Source of the DNA: Vandiemenella viatica
Lineage: Eukaryota; Arthropoda; Insecta; Orthoptera; Morabidae
Reading direction: 5' to 3'
Length of the DNA: 64,000 nucleotides
NCBI GenBank assembly: GCA_031002005.1
Contig: CM061919.1
Span: forward strand, 178,295,121-178,359,120
Part shown: positions 1 to 10,378 of the stretch, piece by piece
Numbering within the stretch: the first letter of the stretch is position 1
Layout of the letters: every line of letters begins with the position of its first letter
Translations under genes and position numbers: made by a program
Notes under the pieces: model-generated
What the model saw: only the letters and a program-made list of their open reading frames with translations
Database searches by the model: none
Told to the model about the DNA's origin: nothing

Positions 1-3000
1 AAATGTACCCCATCCCATCTTTAATTCATTCACAACACACTATACCAAACATACATACATCACAGTCACATCAAACATCTGGGGAAGGCGAGAGGAAACC
101 ACACCCCCTTAACCTTAAATTTCACAAGAAAAGTATTAACCAGCTTAAGGGTTCACGATAAGAGAGGATTTTCTTGTTTGAAAGATATGGTGATCATATT
201 CAAGGCAAAAATTTTCTGTGACAGAGAAATAAATCTATTTTGAATTTTAACCCAGCCGGATTTCTTCTGCCATACGAAATAACTAAATAATACATCTCCG
301 GTAACATAAAGTTCTAAAGATTGATTGTTTTGTCCTACTAGAATTTTTCTCTGTATTCACAGTTTTTTTTTGTATTGTCACACATATGTACCTGCATACA
401 GGAAACGTTTTGCTATATTTCACAGTAGTGCACGGCTCATAGGCCTGAATTTCGTAGCCTGAGTGAATCATTTCTCTATCATGTGTTAATTTCTCCATAT
501 TTACGGAACCAATGCCACCTATTTTGTATACTCAACCGAAATTTTCGAATTCTCTCATTTTTTCCTTTCCCTCCAACTCTTCCCCTTAGGTATACGAGGT
601 ACCTCCCAGTTCAAAGTGTGAGGACTGTTCGATTTCTTCTTTATACAAATTTTTATTACATCGTGTTTCACTAATTATTCTTAAAATAATACATAGATTT
701 GTCTTCTTTCTTTCTTTCTTTTCAAACGAAACATTTCGTTTCAGAAAAATATTTCCATTTCCTAGGGTCCTACATTCTTAAATGATTTTTTTTTATTTAT
801 TTACGAAAACGTCTAGTTTCGATGATATTATATAATTTGTATAGTAAGATAAATTAAATTTTTTGTTTACTTCTAGCTTTAATGAGCACTATGATAAAGA
901 TGACCTAATCTTCTTCTTGAAATGATCAATTTTTATTCTTGATTATGAGCACTATACCGATTGTGCTTATAAAAATTTCTAAAACTGATAGATAAATATG
1001 AAGTAGGCTTTACAAAAATGTTTTAAATAGCTTCAAAATAAGAGTGAAATGTTTAGCTTTCTGTATGGAAGGTGCTGAAGGCTAAAAACGTTCCCTGGCA
1101 ATCGCACATGTGATAATAAAAGTTATTATTGCATGGTCTTATGTGGTCGTAAAATCCTGCAGCGGGGATTAAAGGCGTTTATGAACCTGCCATCACAATA
1201 CCGTTGGCACTTTGAACAAAGAACAGTTATGAAGGCCAACATTTTCAGGGTTTCATTCTGACATTTTTCATTTACCTGTAATATCCGAACGTCAATAAGA
1301 GTAATACTGCAGCTAACTCCCTCCCCCCCGCTTCAGAATGAGCAGATCTAATTTAACACAACGTACGATAGATTGACCAATGATGTTGCCAGGTGGTAAG
1401 AAAAGCTAATTTTTAAACCAACATGGACTGTTGTTTTAATCTGTTGATGCTTATGTAGACTTTCGGTATTGTTCTCTCGGAAACTCGTAACTATGCGATT
1501 CCATTCAGTGGAATTTGTGACTGGAATACTTTCTTTCATATTTACAGATTAAAAAAAAAGAAATGGAAAGCGCAAGAAACGGAGTTTGTACTCGATATTT
1601 GTCAAAGGAATGCACAATTTATGGATAGATTTAGTGATTAAAATCATTGTAGCTAACTTTAAGCAGCGTAAGCGATGATTTCAGTAATAACACACAGATT
1701 AGTACTTTAATTCTTTCTTTGCCTTATTATGGTCACCGGTTAAGTTAAAATATAAGTTTAAGCTTAAGCAGAGTTCTAACAACACGGTACGAACATGGTG
1801 TAGTTTTGAAACAGCTATGGAGATGGGATGTTGTTCTTGTTCTGACTTGTAAACTACTGATTTTTTTTTTTTTTTTTAATTTAGCGAAGAGTTGCTGCTA
1901 TGTATTAACTTCAATTTAACCATTTATGGTTCTTTTAAAACAACAAAATAATTCTCCTTACCATGTTCACTGTTAATTTAGAATTTAATATTTTCCGGAT
2001 TCCGTACCTTATAAACGACAGATAAAACCCATATGTATTCACACATTTGGCTGTTTGTCTGCTTATACTCATAAATATTGAAAGATTAAATTTATAAATT
2101 TGCTATCGCGCACAACTTTAGTTCCTGCTGACCTTTACACGATTATAGCATAAAACTTGAACTTCGTGTAGAATGAAACCAGTTATTGGATTCGCCCTTT
2201 TATTCTACGATATATGTGAGATTTTAGCAAAAGACTATATTAAATCCTTTCCCACCTTTATTCCAGAAACTATTCATCAGAAAATTATTTCAAAATTTTC
2301 ATGACATTAACCTTTGCAACACAATCTTAGTGAAGACTTCATTGCAAAATCATACACCAAGAAAATCTTCGTTCTGCCATCAAGTCTTCTATAGTTCAAA
2401 GTAAAACAGAATTTTTCAGCTTATAATTTGTATTGACAAAAAATTATATGTAGTGTAAAATAGCGAAATTTATGAATCGGACAATAAATCTGCCGTGAAA
2501 ATACTTTTATGAAAATTTTCAAACTTTTTTCCTAGACACCTGTTTAATTGAATTTCTCTTTCTGTTTGATTTTTTGATAGGTAATTGCACAAACTCTTTT
2601 TCTTGTGATTTCAAACTTACTGCACAACGTGTTTGGAACCCTGTGTGTGTCGGAATAATGCCATCCTTGACGAATTATTTCTTTTTTCCTGTTTTATAGT
2701 TACTAATAAAGCTTTGTATTACAGAAGTATGCTTGAGTAGATGTCTTGGTTTATGGAGGAACTATGGCCATTGTGATGTTTATGTTTATTATACAATTCT
2801 TTAGACTTGGTAACTCAGGAAATATTAACCTCATTTTCATACAAATCCGTGTCTACTTGAACAACTAGAAAGGAATGATCAGGTCAGACATTTTGAAACC
2901 TATTCATTTAAAACCAGGTGATTTATTCGTGACGTGGGAAGCAGAAATGCTTACGTTTTAACTGCGTAGGAATCCGATGAAATGCTGTGTCTGCTTGAAG

Positions 3001-3440
3001 ACAGTAACATTTAAATTTTAAATAGTACCCAATATAAGACATTATCAGCATTATTAATGGAAGTTTTCAATCATCACAGAGATTCAGTGTTGCAAAATGT
3101 AGTTTCCTTGCCAGTATTTCAGCTTCATAACATTTTGGCAGTAATATTTCTAACTCTTTTGGTGGTTCTAGACAGTGTTTCTAATTGTTCAAATACCAAC
3201 AAAAAATTTCATGTATTGTTGTCATAAATACTTTCTGGAAAGTATACTAGGATTCCCAAATGGGAATACCTTTTTAGAACCAACCACTTTCATCTACACT
3301 TTTCGTTACAATATTTTAATGTCTTCTTTTTCTACTTTTGGAAGACGAAGATCTGATGTATCCACCTCTAGGAGCAGAATTATGCATGCAATATAACAAA
3401 CAAAGCACAGCCATTTCTTTCCTTTCGTTTGTCTGGTGTG
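1..3440. other. AT-rich non-coding stretch, no gene seen
   Basis: No reading frame of note, no recognisable domain and no repeat family that recurs in the window. It contains a T-run near 1860 and a short C-run near 1320. I see nothing that supports a gene or a named element here. Confidence 0.6.
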
Positions 3441-3441
3441 G

Positions 3442-3459
3442 CTGTGTGTGTGTGCGTGC

Positions 3460-3494
<35 letters not shown>
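3442..3494. repeat. (GT)n/(GA)n compound microsatellite
   Basis: An uninterrupted GT tract with two GC interruptions passes directly into a GA tract. A looser GT-rich stretch follows at about 3512-3562. Ordinary simple-sequence repeat. Confidence 0.95.
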
Positions 3495-3964
3495 TACTTT
3501 AATGATTCTTTGTGTATGTATTTGTGTTTGTGTGTGTGTGTATGGGTTTCTGCGTGTGTGTGTAAATTGCAGTTATTAAATTACTGTGATTAGTGTATGA
3601 ACGGATACTTTCCCAGCATATAATTTCAATGAAAACTTGATGGTTGTGCCTGTCAGCACACCAGTATAGATACTTTCAAACCTATGGAAGACAGCAAAAC
3701 TATCAGTCGAAATTCGAATTATTACGACACAATCCGGCGGTACACCCGTGAAGACCTCATTACTGTGACGAGTGTTTTAGATTTATTGTACTGTGTGTGT
3801 TAAATGTGAAAGACATCTGAAGATGCAATGTAAACAGAGTCCTATCTGCTTGCAGCATAAGCACTACTGATACTTGTAACACTCAACTGAGTTGCTTGCT
3901 ATGTTTATATGGTGTTAGCAGGATATTCCTACCTCCCATAATAAAAAGCTGGTCGTGGCACTCA

Positions 3965-4255
3965 ACTCGAAGGTTGGTTGATCCTGCCGAAGGAAGCATA
4001 CTTAGCTTAGTGTCATAGGTAGAATGGCTAGTTGGATAGTTCCTTTCCTCTTTGTCTAACCTAGCCCAACAATCCTATCGGGTATAGGGGACTGAACTCC
4101 GGAAGCGTTCTGGCTTGCTTCAAGCTAAACTGTAAGCTATACCAGAGATGAAGGGCGGATTAAGGGGATATCAAAGTCTCCTCCGAAACAAGGATTCGAA
4201 ACAGTGATTTTTTAATCTTCTGTCAAGCACCTTAATCACAAAGCCACCATATCGC
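3965..4255 (-). mobile_element. SINE family B copy (long variant), tRNA-derived
   Basis: On the minus strand the head resembles a tRNA gene, with a degenerate B box at about 4190-4202. The body matches the other family B copies: the block around 4140-4165 is the complement of the CTTAACCC...CACCTCTG block seen at 23868-24158. The distal end (about 3970-4075) carries an extra segment shared with the copies at 5190-5450 and 55036-55290, which defines a subfamily. Old, with no clear target-site duplication. Confidence 0.7.
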
Positions 4256-4434
4256 TCACCTCGAGGTATCAGACAGTAACCATTTCTTTCTTTACAATCC
4301 GCAGGACACAAACTATACAACTTGAATTCGAGTAGCAAGTATTAAACTGTATTGATTATTGTACACGTAGTTTTTGTTTCGGGCTTTATGTGAAGCTCGT
4401 TCATGAAAACTTAGACCAACCAACCATCGATGTT

Positions 4435-4545
4435 CTACTGGAGTGAATCCAAGAAACTATGGAAAACCGAAAACTGGATTGCCGGACGAGGATTTGAACC
4501 CGCGACCACCAGGATCTAGTGTTAACGAATGCGTTGTATCGCCTT
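4435..4545 (-). mobile_element. SINE family A fragment
   Basis: Partial copy on the minus strand. It keeps the internal block complementary to CCATGGTTTCCC plus the tRNA-like head with a B box complement (GGATTTGAACC) near 4491. The 3' body is missing. Confidence 0.55.
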
Positions 4546-4919
4546 AAATTCATGGAAAATATCTGTTGCAAAAAGAGACGAGTCTAAATGTAATTTTATC
4601 CACTAAGTGACGTGTTGATTAAACTGCATCTTGATTGGTAAATCCAATAACGGAAGTTCCAATAGGCTCTTGACATTGAGCACGAATCGAGATTTCTTTG
4701 TTAAATAGGCTGTAAATAAATGTGTGCAACCGTTCTTATGATAACCACACGGAAGTAACACTTTAAGAAAATATGAATCGCTAAATGTAGAATTGGCTCA
4801 AATTCTCTATGTTCCCGTCGCAATAGCATTGTAATTGTGTTAAATCTAAAGCAATGAATTGCTAGATAAATGGTGACTAAGTGGTGATAGCGACAGAGAG
4901 GGAGGAAGGCGAATGCAAC

Positions 4920-5010
4920 ATTTAAAGCTGACCTTTAGCTGTGCTGCAGATTGGCTTTGTGCATGTGGAGTACGCCAGGAACGCCCGTAGTTCGAATTCC
5001 GTAATAACCG
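4920..5010 (+). mobile_element. SINE family B body fragment
   Basis: A degenerate match to the central part of family B (GTGGAGTACGCCAGGAACGC against GTGAAGTACGCTAGAACGC at about 24000). Head and tail are not recognisable, so this is a weak call. Confidence 0.35.
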
Positions 5011-5189
5011 TAGCTCTAGTGCCGCAGGCTGCGTGCGCTAAGCCACCAGCGAATCTAATTGTGCGGTAATTCTGTAACCGTGTTATTAGGGCCACATCTA
5101 ACGTATCGTAACCTGTATTGCTCGACTAAAGGGGCAATATCACTGTGGTTAAGTCATCAGTATACTTTCGCAGCGCTAAGCTAAGCTTG

Positions 5190-5450
5190 GTATTGAGCCT
5201 GAAGCTTGGTTGCCAACTCCCGAAGGATGTATGCAAAAAACTGGTGTTGGAGATAGGGCGGTCAGTTCATTTCCTAATCTAACCGTGTAAAATTGGCCTA
5301 TATTTAACGCGGAAACGTTCAGGCGTGCTTCACATTACACAGTACGCTGTGCCTGAGATGAAAGTAGGGTTAAGGGCCTTTCAAAATCCGTACCCCGATA
5401 TACATTCGAATCTGTAATCTTTTGAGCTCCAGTAAGACGCTTTAAGGTAA
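5190..5450 (-). mobile_element. SINE family B copy (long variant)
   Basis: Minus-strand copy with the tRNA-like head complement at about 5385-5445 and the central TTCACATTACACAG block at about 5325-5345. The distal extension is shared with 3965-4255. Diverged, with no clear target-site duplication. Confidence 0.7.
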
Positions 5451-5467
5451 GTTTACTATATCTATCT

Positions 5468-5682
5468 TATTGCTTTACGTATCAAGTTCATTAGAGGCGG
5501 GAAAGAACTGGGGGCAAGGAACGGGAAGGAATTCGGTTATGACCTTTAATCATCCCGGCATTCAGCTAGAGTGATTTGGGGAAACCATGGGAAAACACAA
5601 ATCTGGATGCCCGGATGGGGATTCAAACCCGCGTCTTCCTGAATGCGAGGCCAGAACGTTACCGCTCAGCTACCAAACACGT
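5468..5682 (-). mobile_element. SINE family A copy, tRNA-derived
   Basis: Nearly full-length minus-strand copy. The head is tRNA-like (A-box region about 5660-5680, B-box complement at about 5620-5632). It is followed by the family body with CCCAAATC and CCATGG blocks and the GACTGGGGGCAAGGAACGGG-type 3' part. The 3' end overlaps a sequence resembling TTACGCCTCGTTGACGTCGAGG of better copies. Moderately diverged. Confidence 0.85.
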
Positions 5683-6144
5683 TTATTGCCTGCAATCCTC
5701 TCCGTGCACTAACTACCTCGACGTAGAATTCAGGGTTTCTCAATGTGGGAGGTACGTGAAAAGATTTACGTTACGGCGGCATACTGCCTATCTCGAGTTT
5801 CCAAAACGCACAGTGGTGAATTGAAACTGAACATGAGTAAAATGCTCCTAAAATTGACCCGACCTGCTGGAAGAGACAATCCCATCAATCACATTAATTA
5901 ATAAGATTGTGCTCTTTGTCACTGCATTACTTTTGTAAAATAAAATTCCTTATTTTTTAACAGTTTTTTTTCCTAAAGGGGGTTCGCCATTGCCTGGGAT
6001 ATTTTATAAGGGGTAAGTGGGGCTAAACGTTTGAGAAAAACTGGTCAATAGGAAGAAACTACAGCGCAATTTGGATGGATTGACGTTGGAAAAAATTTTA
6101 AGACTGAACTGTGGATAGTCGGATTCGGAATAGTACCGAATGCT
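5683..6144. other. Non-coding stretch between repeats
   Basis: A short frame runs through the SINE and ends at 5824 but has no protein similarity I recognise. Nothing else is visible. Confidence 0.5.
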
Positions 6145-6345
6145 TATAGCTCGTTAACAGAGGCGACTTAGGGTAAGTTTGCTCTCCGCTGCCCTCACCC
6201 CTACTTGCGAAGGGGAAATTTACCACTCGGGTACTTAGACATAGCGTTCATCTCGGTGAGGTAGGTAGGGAGGGGGAGGGGGAGGGGGAGTTGAGGTGAG
6301 GAGCGGGCCTCGAGCCGCCAGTTGGGAGTGAACAGACTATAGCTC
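6145..6345 (-). repeat. Repeat family D copy 1
   Basis: Read on the minus strand, this begins with a TGTTCACTCCCAACTGGCGG block and ends with CGCCTCTGTTAAC. The same two end blocks, in the same order and spacing of about 200 bp, occur at 54211-54420 and 58845-58998 on the + strand. A (GAGGGG)n minisatellite at about 6270-6290 has expanded inside it. No coding capacity and no tRNA-like boxes are visible. The class is unknown; it could be a SINE-like or MITE-like family. Confidence 0.6.
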
Positions 6346-6539
6346 CGAACGTTACCGACTCAATCCCAAACCCTAATCCCTCTCCATGCTCGATCAATGT
6401 CTTCTCGACAGGGAAAAGAATTTAAGATAGTTAATAGTAGTCCGACAAGAGCAAGCAAAATAATTCGTCGACTTCAAACAGTAAAAAATAATTTATCAAC
6501 ACTAATAATCATAATTTGTCTGGCATGTTCGAAGACTCC

Positions 6540-6785
6540 GAGTTTTAAATTGGCTGAGCAACCTGTACCCACCTATCGTAAGTATCCGATCCTACCGCGT
6601 AGAAGGGGCATACAGTCTAACATGGAATTCGAACCTTGAAACTTTTCTTGCCTACTTCACATTCAGTAGTTGTATGTTGCTGCAGGTGAAGGAGATGTTA
6701 AGGGATTATGCACAGTCACAATCGGGTTTCACACGGGGATTAGTTTAGAGTCTTACGATTCTTTGTCACTAAACCACTCACGAAC
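6540..6785 (-). mobile_element. Degenerate SINE family B copy
   Basis: Minus-strand order of blocks agrees with family B: a tail block resembling GTAGAAGGGGCATACAGT near 6598, a central TTCACATTCAG block, a GGTGAAGGAGATGTTAAGGG block, then a weak tRNA-like head ending near 6780. Each block is diverged, so the call rests on their order. Confidence 0.4.
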
Positions 6786-6929
6786 ATGACACGTACTGTT
6801 ACGAGCGTTACGAACAATGTTCCAGGAAATAATAAAAAGAGGGAGTATAGCACTGTGACCCCGATGTGTAGTTCAGCCGCAGGTTGACATAGTTTCGATT
6901 GCCTGGCATGAGCCTGTGTCGCGACTACC

Positions 6930-7130
6930 CAAATCCAAACCAGCAATCTTACCGAGTATAAGAGATAACAGTTTTACGCGGAATCCGAACCACAGAGCGC
7001 CGTAAAGCTTTGCCATAGGCGAAGATAAGTTTTTTTAAGGTCGTAAAAATCCCAGGCGACACGGGGGTACCAGCCTGGGACCTTCCGTTCCCCAGTCAAT
7101 CGCCTTAACCCCATGAGCCAACAGACCGTT
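6930..7130 (-). mobile_element. SINE family B copy, short variant
   Basis: The tRNA-like head reads on the minus strand from about 7130 (GTTGGCTCATGGGGTTAAGGCG) through a B-box-like region near 7070. It is followed by a shortened body and the GGTTCGGATTCCGCG tail block near 6980. Confidence 0.6.
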
Positions 7131-7217
7131 ATCCAAGAAGTGTACGAAAGTTAAACTCGACTCAGCAGTTAATAATTCGTGTCTAAGATCTGTTTGTTTA
7201 GTTGATGTGAAGTACGC

Positions 7218-7325
7218 TAGCGGGCGCCCATAAACTCTGTGGTTTGGTCCAGGGACGAGGATAGAAAGCGACGCTGCGCTACGTGTGGGGGAAGGAGTGT
7301 CCGAACCAAGCCACGTAGCATTTCA
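7218..7325. repeat. Repeat family E, short MITE-like element
   Basis: Ends in CCATAAACTC...GTGG on one side and CCAAGCCACGTAG on the other, with a G-rich core containing a GCGCTACGTG block. The same arrangement (CATAAAC-ACGTGG termini, C- or G-rich core, ACGTTG/ACGTAG blocks) recurs at about 15110-15455 and 22776-22900. The termini are imperfect inverted repeats, as in a MITE, but no target-site duplication was confirmed. Confidence 0.5.
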
Positions 7326-7355
7326 TTCATATTAACGCAAATTGTGTTCGTTATA

Positions 7356-8249
7356 TCTTTATATATAAAGATGAATGTATGTTTGTTTGTTGGTTTGTTT
7401 GTTCTTCATACAAATCCACAGTTTTCATCCGATCTCGATGAAACTTTGCACACTTATCCTTTGAAACAAGGAGAAAAATACTGTCTACATTTGGTTGAAA
7501 AATTATCTGTATAAATAACACATGTTGTGTCATAACTTCGAAATACGGCGATAGACAGACACGTTGGATGTGGACGTCTCCAGACCGTGTTTCCGTGTAG
7601 TGAACTGGCAGCTCAGTGACTAAAGAGCTTTCTTACGAACGTCTCCGGTTCAAATCTCCGTGGAGGCCAAGATTTTAAAAAAAAATTTTTTCATCGTAAG
7701 AGTCAGGCCTGGGCCGTAGGTTATTTGGATTGAATGTTAAACTGTAGATATTATAAAGTTAGGGGTGCAATGCGAGGCAAATCGTAGGTAGTCTTGCAAT
7801 TTTGTAGGTGTACACTTTTTTACGTTATAATGATCCCTCAGGTGTTGTTCGCAGTCAGTGTGTGAGTGTGAACCACAGTAATACTAATATAAATACGGAA
7901 GTAAGTCTCTGTCTTTTTGTTACGTTTTGACGACTATATGGCTATATCGTTGTGATGGAATTTTATAAGAAAAGCTGTATGAAGGGCACAGGATATTTTT
8001 TCCAGTATGATTAACAGTTGTAGTCACGAAATTTTGAAATCTTATCGAATAGTAACAGAAATATGTTGGAAATTGATTCTCTTCAAGAGGCAGGTTCGAC
8101 GGTGCAATGATATAGTGATAGCTTTCCTGTCATATTATGCCGACTCGATATTGTTTGGGACCAATCATTCGTTACCAACAACTTTCTATATTTAATTCTG
8201 GCAAAAAAATCTTAATCCACGCGTACGAAGTCGCGGGTACGAGGCTAGT
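7356..8249 (+). mobile_element. Helitron-like non-autonomous element
   Basis: The proposed 5' end is TCTTTATATATAAAGATGAATG, preceded by A. It is followed by a GTTTGTTTG-rich segment and a GATGAAACTTTGCACAC block that I know as a common arthropod repeat module. The proposed 3' end at 8245-8249 is CTAGT, preceded by a GC-rich CGTAC/GTACG stem-loop, matching the Helitron rule of TC...CTRRT with a terminal hairpin. No Rep/helicase gene is present. A SINE B copy lies inside. That both ends belong to one element is inferred. Confidence 0.5.
7597..7756 (+). mobile_element. SINE family B copy, truncated or short
   Basis: A tRNA-like head (GGCAGCTCAGTGACTAAAG, then B box GGTTCAAATCTCC at about 7649) is followed by a shortened body and the TTGGATTGAATGTTAAACTG tail block. 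It lies inside the Helitron-like element and so was probably inserted later. Confidence 0.55.
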
Positions 8250-8257
8250 ACGCAATA

Positions 8258-8290
8258 ACCGAGCGTGGTGGGTGAACGGTTAACTTAGAC
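8258..8290 (+). mobile_element. SINE family A head fragment
   Basis: Only the first 30 or so bases of family A (ACCGAGCGTGGTGGGTGAAC) are present, starting a few bases after the Helitron-like CTAGT end. The sequence then becomes unrelated. It could be a truncated copy or sequence captured next to the element. Confidence 0.45.
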
Positions 8291-8889
8291 CAGAAATGCC
8301 CCCATGATCTCCAACGCCCACTGAAGGGTGGTACCGCCCCCGTAGGGAACCACTCATCTAAACAATTGCTCGGACATTACCTCATAAAAAATTGACACGG
8401 ACACACAGACCACAGATAACGCAATTAACAGACAAACTATGCACTTAGCTGATAGTGACGCCTTTCACGGTTGTCAGTTGCCCCCTTCGTTCAAATGGTT
8501 GTGGCACTGTAATGTTTTTTAGTGCGTGAAACATGGTTAACTGGATCGACTCCTCGTGGTAGAAGAAATTTTCATCGAGACTTTATAGTGTACGAAGTCA
8601 TGGGTAACAGCTACTACTTTTACATTTGTCACATTTGAAATACTCCAACATACCAGCGGCTGAAAACTACAAGTTACTGCAATACTCGATACGGAAGTGG
8701 CAAAACGTTTTATTTTCAATAGATAAAGAGAGACGCTTCCCTTTCTAAAACAATTTTTCAACAACTTTATTGCGATTGCGTTTGCAGGAGATGAATTATA
8801 ATGGAGTTTTCCGCAAACTGTTGTAATTTCGCCTGCTTCCTTCTTCGTGTAAATCGTTCACCAAATACGACGTAACTCAGAACCTTTCA
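8291..8889. other. Non-coding stretch upstream of a GC island
   Basis: Nothing recognisable. Base composition rises towards the GC-rich island that starts near 8890. Confidence 0.5.
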
Positions 8890-9350
8890 GCGGGGAGGAT
8901 TTTTCAACTGCGAGAACCACGAGACAAAAATAAAGCCCGGAAGGAATATACTGCGCAGCGAGCCGAAGAAGCACGTGGCGGGGGCGGCGTATCGATACAC
9001 ATAAACTTTGTTTATCGCCGGTGCAGACATAAAACGCCACTTTGCAGCGCGGAAGCTGTGCGTGCGATATAATACAGGCCGTGGGGGACGGGACGGGGCG
9101 GGAGCCGAGGAGTGGCTGCGCCCGCGGGCGGATCCACTTGCGCACGTCTCCTCCCGCACCCCAACGCAGCGCACAGCACCGCCAAGATTTACACCGCAGC
9201 CTCCTACGAGTGAGTTTATACCGCGTACAACACCACTCGGTGCTTTGTTTCGGTGTGTAAATCTCAATGAGCCACACGAAACGGTGTTGTTGTGTAGGTT
9301 GAGTCTCAAGAATTACACTGTAGCAGAAGACGGAAATGTCCCATAACAGT
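8890..9350 (+). promoter_or_regulatory. GC/CpG-rich island, candidate promoter and non-coding first exon
   Basis: This is one of only a few strongly GC-rich, CpG-rich segments in an AT-rich window, densest at about 9040-9210. A TATA-like GATATAATAC lies near 9064. A full GTGAGT donor hexamer lies at 9210-9215, giving a possible non-coding exon ending at 9209. Frames over 100 codons are open on both strands here, but this reflects the lack of AT-rich stop codons and the peptides have no recognisable domain. The strand is inferred from the donor and from the candidate coding exon at 9665. An alternative is a GC-rich repeat. Confidence 0.4.
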
Positions 9351-9664
9351 AAAACAAGGCATTATGTGCCATATCCACAGGTATTCATTTACTGCACTCA
9401 GTAACCTTCCGCATAGATGTACATTGGAATGATTTTCCATTCATTTTTTACACTGTGAAAATTATCGTGTTATTGTAAGTTTGGATAACTATAATGACGT
9501 GCGTGTGTGTTTTCCGTGTAAAGGTTACCTGAGCTTATTTTAGGGCTTTATTTGAGGAATTTTGAGCTATTTTTGGTGTACTTAGTGCATGCTGACTCCG
9601 CGTGTCTCCCCGTGGGCACCCTTAATGGGTGGCGAAACGCGCCTTGCTCACCGTCCCCGCTGTA

Positions 9665-9703
9665 ATGGCAGGTAGTTCGGAAGAGTCCATTTCCGCGGCG
9701 GGG
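9665..9703 (+). CDS. Candidate first coding exon (MAGSSEESISAAG|donor)
   Basis: The ATG at 9665 is the first after an in-frame TAA at 9623-9625 and has G at -3 and G at +4, an acceptable start context. It opens 13 codons, MAGSSEESISAAG, ending GGG and followed at once by GTAAGT, a consensus 5' splice site in phase 0. The exon is GC-rich and lies about 300 bp downstream of the GC island. A pyrimidine-rich acceptor-like site (ending ACTTAG at about 9585) could join it to a non-coding exon upstream. The peptide is Ser/Ala/Glu-rich with no domain. No second exon was found. A chance ATG plus donor is quite possible, so this is a lead and not a gene call. Confidence 0.3.
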
Positions 9704-9849
9704 GTAAGTGGGTATTGCAGTACGATTCTTGAGTGGGTGATGAAGTTATTCTGGTACCCCTGATGAAGGATGTTTTTGCTGATGAAGAGGCTGCCTGTGA
9801 GACTTTGTATTGATCTCTACTAATCACCTGTACTTTGCGCATGGCGTAA

Positions 9850-10347
9850 AGTTTGGAGATGTCGTTAGCGGAAATTATTGCAAAGTAGGGGTTTAGTGGA
9901 AGAACCGCACCTTGTAGACATCTCAGACTGTTTTCGCCAGATCGAGAAATTTGAGAGGTGTTTATATAGGAGTTGGGGCAGTATGGCAGCGCATTCGCCT
10001 TACAGTAACGGGAGAGCTTATCTTGTCGTTCAAGGTATTTGTGGGGGAGCGGAAGTCTTTAGTCGAAGTGAAAACATTGACTTTATTGGTAGCTGAGTTC
10101 GTTTATCGTTTTATGGGGAATAACTGGTGGTCGTTAAAAGAGTAGTGATTCAATGTCATGTTCGGCTGTATATTGTTTTGTGTCGTAACGCCTTTTAGAA
10201 TTTTGGGGGTTCACTATATTGTCTGAAAGCCAGTGCTTCAGTGTCTGAAAGTACGGTGGCTTTTAATATATAGTAGAAGGCAAGTTTAACTTCAGCTGTC
10301 TTCAGATTCAATTCAGCAGAGCTGTATTTCAATTTTAATAATTTTGA

Positions 10348-10378
<31 letters not shown>

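Noticed and set aside
8858..9346. Overlapping frames of 112-140 codons on both strands
   Set aside because: They coincide with a GC-rich island poor in stop codons, overlap each other in several registers and show no domain.
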